The notes beneath the pieces were generated by a model that saw nothing but the letters and a program-made list of their open reading frames with translations, was not told the origin of the DNA and searched no databases. Source: DATFVB01 sp963714035 (GTDB lineage Bacteria; Acidobacteriota; Thermoanaerobaculia; UBA5066; DATFVB01). From it: a stretch of DNA of 64,000 nt. The stretch lies in contig OY970224.1 in the NCBI GenBank assembly GCA_963714035.1, forward strand, positions 558,001 to 622,000, given 5' to 3'. The position numbers were made by a program, and so were the translations under genes. Position 1 is the first letter of the stretch. Each line of letters starts with the position of its first letter. Positions 59,053-64,000 of this stretch are shown piece after piece.

Positions 59053-60053
59053 TGCTCGACCGCCGGCCCGACGAACCGAAGAGCGGGACGACGTACGTCG
59101 AGGCGATCCACGACGCGCTGTGGGAAGAAATGGAAGCGGACGACCGGGTCTTCGTCCTGGGAGAGGACGTCGGGGTCTACGGCGGCGCGTTCAAGGTCAC
59201 CGAAGGGATGATCGGGCGCTTCGGCCCCGACCGCGTGATCGACACCCCGATCTCGGAGGACGCGATCGTCGGCGCCGCGATCGGCGCCGCGATCGCCGGA
59301 CTCCGGCCGGTCGCCGAGATGCAGTTCGCCGACTTCATCTCCTGCGCTTTCGACCAGATCACGAATTTCGCCGCGAAATCGCGGTATCGGACCGGCGTCG
59401 GAATCCCGATCGTCGTCCGCGGGCCGTCCGGCGGCGGCGTTCACGGCGGCCCGTTTCACTCGCAGAATCCCGAGGCGTACTTCACCCATACGCCCGGTCT
59501 CAAAGTCGTCCAGCCGGCGACGGCGTACGACGCGAAAGGCCTGCTGAAATCCGCGATCCGGGACGAGGATCCGGTGATCTTCCTCGAGCACAAGTATCTC
59601 TACCGGCGGATCCGGGAAGAGCTCCCGCGCGAGGAATACACGGTGCCCATCGGGAAGGCTCGGGTCGCGCGGGCGGGGCGCGACATTTCGATCGTGACCT
59701 ACGGGGCGATGGTCTGGGAGGCGCTCGACGCCGCCCGAACGCTCGAGTCGGAAGGAATCGACTGCGAGGTCGTGGACCTGCGGACGCTGCTCCCGCTCGA
59801 CGACGAGACGATCTTCGCTTCGGTGGGGCGCACCGGCAAAGCGTTGATCGTCCACGAGGACACGAAGACGGGTGGAGTGGGCGCCGAAGTCTCCGCCCGC
59901 ATCACCGAGCATTGCTTCGAGAGCCTCGACGGACCGGTTCTCCGGGTCGCCGCGCCCGACACGCCCGTGCCCTACGCGCCTTCGATGGAAGGATTCTTCC
60001 TTCCGAACGCCGAAAAGATCGCCCGCGCCGCGCGCGCGCTCGCCGGATACTGA
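59052..60053 (+). CDS. 2-oxoacid dehydrogenase E1 component, beta subunit (branched-chain type)
   Basis: 333 residues. Blocks include VFVLGEDVGVYGGAFKVTEG, IDTPISEDAIVGAAIGAAIA, PSGGGVHGGPFHSQNPEAYF with THTPGLKVVQPATAYDAKGLL and IVHEDTKTGGVGAE. These are typical of BCKDH-type E1-beta. Forms a heterotetramer with the preceding subunit. A GTG one codon upstream is an equivalent start. Confidence 0.9.
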   Translation: MLDRRPDEPKSGTTYVEAIHDALWEEMEADDRVFVLGEDVGVYGGAFKVTEGMIGRFGPDRVIDTPISEDAIVGAAIGAAIAGLRPVAEMQFADFISCAFDQITNFAAKSRYRTGVGIPIVVRGPSGGGVHGGPFHSQNPEAYFTHTPGLKVVQPATAYDAKGLLKSAIRDEDPVIFLEHKYLYRRIREELPREEYTVPIGKARVARAGRDISIVTYGAMVWEALDAARTLESEGIDCEVVDLRTLLPLDDETIFASVGRTGKALIVHEDTKTGGVGAEVSARITEHCFESLDGPVLRVAAPDTPVPYAPSMEGFFLPNAEKIARAARALAGY

Positions 60054-60066
60054 AAGGAGTCCCGGA

Positions 60067-61473
60067 ATGTCGACCGACGTCATCATGCCCCAGATGGGGG
60101 AATCGATCGCCGAAGGAACGATCACGCGCTGGATCAAGAACGTGGGGGACACGGTGTCGCGGGACGAGCCGCTCTTCGAGATCTCGACGGACAAGGTCGA
60201 CGCGGAGATCCCCTCCCCCGCGGCCGGGACGCTGGCGGAAATCCTGGTGCAGCCTGGCCAGACCGTCGCGGTGAACACCGTCGTCGCCCGGATCGGGGCG
60301 GCGGGCGAGGCCACGGGCGAGAAGCCCGCTCCCGCGGCGAAAGAAGTCGCTCCGGCCGCGCCTCCCGCGCCCTCTCCGGCGGCGAAGCCCGTCGAGCCGA
60401 CGACGCCCCCCGCGCCCGCCCCCGCCGCGGCCCGGAGCGAGACTCCGCCGGAGAAAGAGCGACCCGCGACGCCCGTGCGGCCCGCGCCGGCTCCGGCTGC
60501 CGCCCCCGCGCCCTCCCCGTCGTCTGCCGCGTCGACATTCGAGGATCGCGTCAGGACCCGCTCGTCGCCCCTCGTCCGGAAGATCGCCCAGGACAACGCC
60601 GTCTCGATCGCCGAGGTCGACGGGACCGGGATCGCGGGAAGGGTCACGAAGAACGACATTCTTTCGTTCATCGACAACCGGAAGAGCGAGCCGAAAGCGG
60701 AGCCCGCCGCCGCCCGCCCGGCGCCCGTCCCCGCGTCGGCCGGGGGCGCCCCCGCGCCCCGCGGCGAACGCGACGAGATCGTTCCGATGTCCGTGATGCG
60801 CCGGAAGATCGCCGAGCGCATGGTCGAATCGAAGCGGACCTCCGCCCACGTCGCGACCGTCTTCTCGATCGACTACACGGCGATCGAAAAGCTGCGGCGC
60901 GAGAACAAGACGGCGTTCCTCGAGAAGAACGGCGTCAAGCTCACCTATATGCCGTTCATCTTCCAGGCGCTGACCGCGGCTTTGAAGAAATTCCCCGAGC
61001 TCAACGCCTCCGTGGACGGCGAAGAAGTCATCTACCACCGCGACATCCACCTCGGCATGGCGGTCGCTCTCGACTGGGGTCTGATCGTTCCCGTCATCAA
61101 GAACGCGGACGAAAAGTCGATCCTCGGCCTCGCGAGGGCGGCCAACGATCTCGCCGACCGGGCGCGCTCGAAGAAGTTGAAGCCCGAGGAGGTTTCGGGC
61201 GGGACCTTCACGGTGACGAACCCGGGAGTCTACGGGTCTCTGTTCGGGACGCCGATCATCGTGCAGCCGCAGGTCGCGATCCTCGGCGTCGGAACGATCG
61301 AAAAGAGACCGGTCGTCGTCGAAGACGCCGCCGGCAACGACGCGCTGGCCGTGCGGACGATGGGCTACCTCGCGCTCTCGTTCGATCATCGGCTGATCGA
61401 CGGCGCGGTCGCGGACCAGTTCATGGCCGAGATCAAGAAGACGCTCGAGGCCGGGAGCTTCTCGCTCGCCTGA
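60067..61473 (+). CDS. Dihydrolipoamide acyltransferase (E2) of the 2-oxoacid dehydrogenase complex
   Basis: 468 residues: one lipoyl domain (residues 1-77; lipoyl-lysine in EISTDKVDAEIP) and a long Pro/Ala linker. An E3/E1-binding domain follows (SSPLVRKIAQDNAVSIAEVDGTG with GRVTKNDIL), then a second linker and the catalytic domain ending SFDHRLIDGAVADQF (active His/Asp). Transfers the acyl group to CoA. An E3 gene is not in the window. The lipB gene downstream supplies the lipoyl group's precursor. Confidence 0.93.
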   Translation: MSTDVIMPQMGESIAEGTITRWIKNVGDTVSRDEPLFEISTDKVDAEIPSPAAGTLAEILVQPGQTVAVNTVVARIGAAGEATGEKPAPAAKEVAPAAPPAPSPAAKPVEPTTPPAPAPAAARSETPPEKERPATPVRPAPAPAAAPAPSPSSAASTFEDRVRTRSSPLVRKIAQDNAVSIAEVDGTGIAGRVTKNDILSFIDNRKSEPKAEPAAARPAPVPASAGGAPAPRGERDEIVPMSVMRRKIAERMVESKRTSAHVATVFSIDYTAIEKLRRENKTAFLEKNGVKLTYMPFIFQALTAALKKFPELNASVDGEEVIYHRDIHLGMAVALDWGLIVPVIKNADEKSILGLARAANDLADRARSKKLKPEEVSGGTFTVTNPGVYGSLFGTPIIVQPQVAILGVGTIEKRPVVVEDAAGNDALAVRTMGYLALSFDHRLIDGAVADQFMAEIKKTLEAGSFSLA

Positions 61474-61483
61474 TCGGGAATCC

Positions 61484-62323
61484 GTGAGGGAAGGCGCCGC
61501 CGCGATCTCCCTTCCCCGCCGGGAGAAGCGGGTTCTCTTCGCCGTCGCGATTGTGGCGCGCGCGGCGGCGGCTTTCCTGGCCGTGTCCACGTGGCGGATC
61601 GGCTGGGATCGGGTGGTCAACGCGGGGCTCGGCTCTCTCGCGGTCCTCGTCCTCGCATCGCTCGCGGGAAGGGTGGCGCAGTCGCTTCCCGCGGCGCGCG
61701 TCGCGGGGGGCGCCGCGGCTCTCTATCCCCCCTTCCTCCTCCTTTCGCCCGATTCGCGAAACGAGCCGCTCTTCCTTCTCCTCGCGCTCGCCGCGGCCTT
61801 TCTCCTCCTCGTCTCCGTCGATCGGCCTTCGTCCGGCTGCGCGCTTTTCGCCGGCGCCTCGCTCGCGTTCGCCGCGCTCGTTCGCCCCTCTGCGCTATCG
61901 CTCGCACCGCTCCTCGTCGCTCCCCTGTTCGACCGGCGTTTTCCGGTCCCGGTGAGGCGCGCGCTCGCCGGCTCGGCCCTCTTCGGGCTCGTCGTCGTCG
62001 TGCTTCCGGCTGCGGCGCTCGGCGCCGGCGCTTTCCGCGAGATTCTCCCGTTTCACGACGGAGGCGCTCTCGCGGATCACTCGCCCTCGGTCGTTTTCTC
62101 CTCGGCGGCCGGATATCCCGCGCTCGCCGCCCTTGCGGCCGCCGGGTGGCTCTTCTCGGGCCGGCGGGGGGTCGCCGCCGCGGCTCTGGCGACGCTTTTT
62201 CTGACGGGAATCGTTTCCCTGTCCATCCGCGCGGCACGGGAAGACCGAGTCGTGTGCTGGGACCCCGTTCTCCTCGTCTATGCCGCCACGGCCGCCGCGG
62301 CGCCCTTCGGGAGAACGGCATGA
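61484..62323 (+). CDS. Multi-pass membrane protein, GT39/ArnT-like
   Basis: 279 residues with about seven to eight hydrophobic helices. The stretch ALYPPFLLLSPDSRNEPLFLLLALAAAF and later ASLAFAALVRPSALSLAPLL is the pattern found in dolichyl-phosphate-mannose/ArnT-type (GT-C) transferases. It is much shorter than a full enzyme, and no catalytic acidic pair in the first loop is visible, so activity is doubtful. GTG start; its stop overlaps lipB by 4 bp. Confidence 0.55.
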   Translation: MREGAAAISLPRREKRVLFAVAIVARAAAAFLAVSTWRIGWDRVVNAGLGSLAVLVLASLAGRVAQSLPAARVAGGAAALYPPFLLLSPDSRNEPLFLLLALAAAFLLLVSVDRPSSGCALFAGASLAFAALVRPSALSLAPLLVAPLFDRRFPVPVRRALAGSALFGLVVVVLPAAALGAGAFREILPFHDGGALADHSPSVVFSSAAGYPALAALAAAGWLFSGRRGVAAAALATLFLTGIVSLSIRAAREDRVVCWDPVLLVYAATAAAAPFGRTA

Positions 62324-62970
62324 AGCCGCTCGCCGTCCGCTGGCTCGGCCGGGTCGAATACGGCGAGGCCCTCGCGCTCCAGTCCGCCGCGGCCGCCCGG
62401 TGCGCCGAGACCGGCGAGGAGACGTTGTTCCTCCTCGAACACGATCCCGTCTTCACGCTCGGGCGCAACGCCTCCCGGCGAGACATCCTTTTCACCCCGG
62501 AAAGATGCGCCGAGATGGGGATCGCGGTCCACGAGGCGGACCGCGGGGGGAAGGTCACGTATCACGGGCCCGGACAGCTCGTCGGCTACCCGATCCTGGA
62601 CCTCTCGCCCGACCGGCGCGACGTGCGGCGCTACGTGCGGGACCTCGAAGAGACGCTCATCCGGCTGCTCGCGCGCTACGGGATCGAAGGCGCACGGAGC
62701 GACCTCCCGGAGCGGGTGACATCGGTGTGGGTCGGAAACGACAAGATCGCCGCGATCGGCGTCCACATCGCTCGCTGGATCACGACCCACGGATTCGCGC
62801 TGAACGTCACGACCGATCTCTCGCACTTCCTCGGCATCGTTCCGTGCGGCATCACCGACGGCGGCGTGACGTCGATCGAGCGGACGGCCGGCGCCCGTCC
62901 GTCGGTCGAGGACGTCGCACTCGAATACGCGCCGATTTTCGCCGGGGCATTCGACCGATCCGTCGGGTGA
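62320..62970 (+). CDS. lipB: Lipoyl(octanoyl) transferase
   Basis: Moves octanoate from acyl carrier protein to lipoyl domains such as that of the E2 encoded upstream. The 216-residue protein has LGRVEYGEALALQ, EHDPVFTLGRNA, RGGKVTYHGPGQLVGYPILDL, the lysine in DKIAAIGVHIARWITTHGFALNV and the catalytic cysteine in GIVPCGITDGGVTSIER. Last gene of the operon; no lipA is visible in the window. Confidence 0.95.
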   Translation: MKPLAVRWLGRVEYGEALALQSAAAARCAETGEETLFLLEHDPVFTLGRNASRRDILFTPERCAEMGIAVHEADRGGKVTYHGPGQLVGYPILDLSPDRRDVRRYVRDLEETLIRLLARYGIEGARSDLPERVTSVWVGNDKIAAIGVHIARWITTHGFALNVTTDLSHFLGIVPCGITDGGVTSIERTAGARPSVEDVALEYAPIFAGAFDRSVG

Positions 62971-62988
62971 CCCGGGGGCGGTCGAGAC

Positions 62989-63016
62989 AAAAAAAAGCGG
63001 AGGCCGAAGCCTCCGC
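62989..63016 (-). terminator. Rho-independent terminator of the truncated secreted-protein gene
   Basis: Perfect 8-bp stem GCGGAGGC/GCCTCCGC (62997-63004 and 63009-63016) with a CGAA loop. Read on the minus strand it is followed by eight T residues. It serves the minus-strand gene ending at 63040 and lies just after the convergent lipB. Confidence 0.9.
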
Positions 63017-63039
63017 CTTCGTGGTCCGTGAGAAAACCC

Positions 63040-64000
63040 CTACGGCGTGACCATGCTGATGAACGTCCCGAAGTTGGCATAGATGAGGCGCGGGCGATTC
63101 GGAATGTATTCGCTCGCGACCCAGATGTTGCCGGCTTCGTCGGAACCCGCCGCGGAATAATCGCCCCACCGGGCGGCCACCCGGCTCCCCGTGAACGCGG
63201 TGTAGCCCGAGAATCCGTCGTCCGGAGCGGTCCCGGGACCCGCCAGCATCAAGGGGCCCACGCCGCTCGTCCCGATGCGGGCCCACGCCGAACCCGGGTA
63301 GAGCCCGGGACCGACGACGCTGAAGGCAATCACGCCGTTGCCAGCCGCATTCACGCCGATCGACGGAAAGATCGCGCTCTGGTTGTTGACCGCGACGTAC
63401 CCCTGGTTGGAGACGACCGGGGCGAATGACCCGCCGTCCGGGAAGTTCGGGTTCACCGCGAAATAGGCGATGCCGGTGCGCGTCGGCCCGTTCTGCGTCT
63501 TGACGACGGTGTTGAGCCCGGCCCAGAGGAGGCCGTTGGCGAACACGGTCTGGTTCATCCGGTCGTCGTTGGACTGCACGAGCTCCTCGTGCTCCTTGTC
63601 GAAAAACGGAGCGAAGGTGCCGTCGGCGAGGGCGTCGCGCAGCGGAAGCGGGCCCGGCGCCTGCTGGTTGGCGACCGGCGTCCCGTAGACCTCGCTGCCG
63701 ATCGTCTTATGGCTCAGCGTCAGAAGTGTCGGATCCGTCGAGATGTTGCTCGTTCCCGTCATCGCCCACGCGGCGATCCGGTTGTCGAGCGTCCCGAAGA
63801 AGTCGAGCGAGCTCAGGAAGTACTCCGTGCCGCCGTTGTTCGTGTCGAAGCTCGCGCCGGGGGGAACGGTCGCCGGCTGGACCGAATAGGCGATCCCTTC
63901 TTCGAGCGCGCCCGGCCAGAACTGCTCGACGTTCGCCGTGCTTCCGCTCTCGATGGCGGCCTTGTCGAGCGCGTAGATCTGGCTGCCGTTGAACGTCGAG
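63040..64000 (-). CDS. Large secreted-type protein of unknown function, 5' end outside the window
   Basis: The frame is open from its stop at 63040 to the window edge, at least 319 codons. The visible part is rich in Gly, Asn, Ala and aromatic residues, with segments such as ALWAGLNTVVKT-like (GLLWAGLNTVVKTQNGPTRT) and IFPSIGVNAAGNGVIAFSVVG. WGDYSAAGSDEAGNIWVASEY is also seen, resembling beta-propeller or sialidase-like surface proteins that check values against a data record. No motif gives a function. An internal ATG at 63762 is not the true start because the reading continues upstream without a stop. Confidence 0.6.
   Translation of the reverse strand, partial: STFNGSQIYALDKAAIESGSTANVEQFWPGALEEGIAYSVQPATVPPGASFDTNNGGTEYFLSSLDFFGTLDNRIAAWAMTGTSNISTDPTLLTLSHKTIGSEVYGTPVANQQAPGPLPLRDALADGTFAPFFDKEHEELVQSNDDRMNQTVFANGLLWAGLNTVVKTQNGPTRTGIAYFAVNPNFPDGGSFAPVVSNQGYVAVNNQSAIFPSIGVNAAGNGVIAFSVVGPGLYPGSAWARIGTSGVGPLMLAGPGTAPDDGFSGYTAFTGSRVAARWGDYSAAGSDEAGNIWVASEYIPNRPRLIYANFGTFISMVTP

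Noticed and set aside
62680..63080. Minus-strand frame opposite the 3' end of lipB
   Set aside because: It crosses the strong terminator at 62989-63016 and mirrors lipB codons.

Overview
The window is a very GC-rich chromosomal segment of a Gram-negative (lipid A/LPS-making) bacterium. Gene content and order (rpsA-HU, lpxB-msbA-yicC-gmk-rpoZ-coaBC, rpoN-hpf-PTS-hprK-rapZ, a small acidobacterial-looking membrane protein after a HIT gene) suggest an Acidobacteriota-like lineage. That placement is inference from family recognition only. I see no tRNA, rRNA, CRISPR array, intact transposon or prophage.

Layout. 1-9.8 kb is one tightly packed + strand run: ribosomal protein S1, HU, HIT hydrolase, two small membrane proteins, lpxB, an MsbA-type exporter, yicC, gmk, rpoZ, coaBC and a family-4 uracil-DNA glycosylase. 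10-11.6 kb holds a divergent pair: a urate-oxidase-N-type membrane protein (-) and a Fe/Mn superoxide dismutase (+). 11.6-20.4 kb carries a putative lipoprotein, priA, accA, recJ, an LptC-LptA-like fusion and lptB. 20.4-28.5 kb is an rpoN/hpf/regulatory-PTS operon (PtsN-like IIA, HprK, RapZ, mannose-type IIA, HPr, EI) with no sugar permease, followed by a cupin and a secreted coiled-coil protein. 28.5-34.8 kb has miaB, a bifunctional nuclease, parA/parB with a strong promoter, an AT-rich dif-like palindrome, and a single-chain LptF-LptG fusion. After about 35 kb gene orientation becomes mixed: ahcY, a Tat-exported M24 peptidase, a PAS-GGDEF-EAL protein and two small RNA/Zn proteins on -, then a histidine kinase and NtrC-type sigma-54 activator on +. 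44-49 kb is a tyrosine/homogentisate catabolism pair (hmgA, hppD) enclosing a phosphoglycerate dehydrogenase and an outer-membrane protein. 49-54 kb has an ECF sigma/anti-sigma pair, a DUF1573 protein, an aminotransferase and a B12-dependent acyl-CoA mutase large subunit whose substrate residues look like isobutyryl-CoA mutase. 54-64 kb holds a PQQ-type beta-propeller protein, a radical SAM/SPASM protein with a glycosyltransferase, a branched-chain 2-oxoacid dehydrogenase (E1a, E1b, E2), a membrane glycosyltransferase-like protein, lipB and a truncated secreted protein.

How it fits together. Lipid A synthesis and export (lpxB, msbA, lptCA, lptB, lptFG) is spread over the left half, with the Lpt bridge reduced to fused polypeptides. 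rpoN, a sigma-54 activator and a regulatory PTS suggest nutrient-responsive control. Aminotransferase, acyl-CoA mutase, 2-oxoacid dehydrogenase and lipoyl transfer fit branched-chain amino acid/acyl-CoA metabolism. Almost all operon junctions are 1-4 bp overlaps of the NTGA or TGATG type, which decided many start calls, including TTG and even CTG starts. Intergenic spaces carry several families of imperfect palindromes and short tandem repeats.
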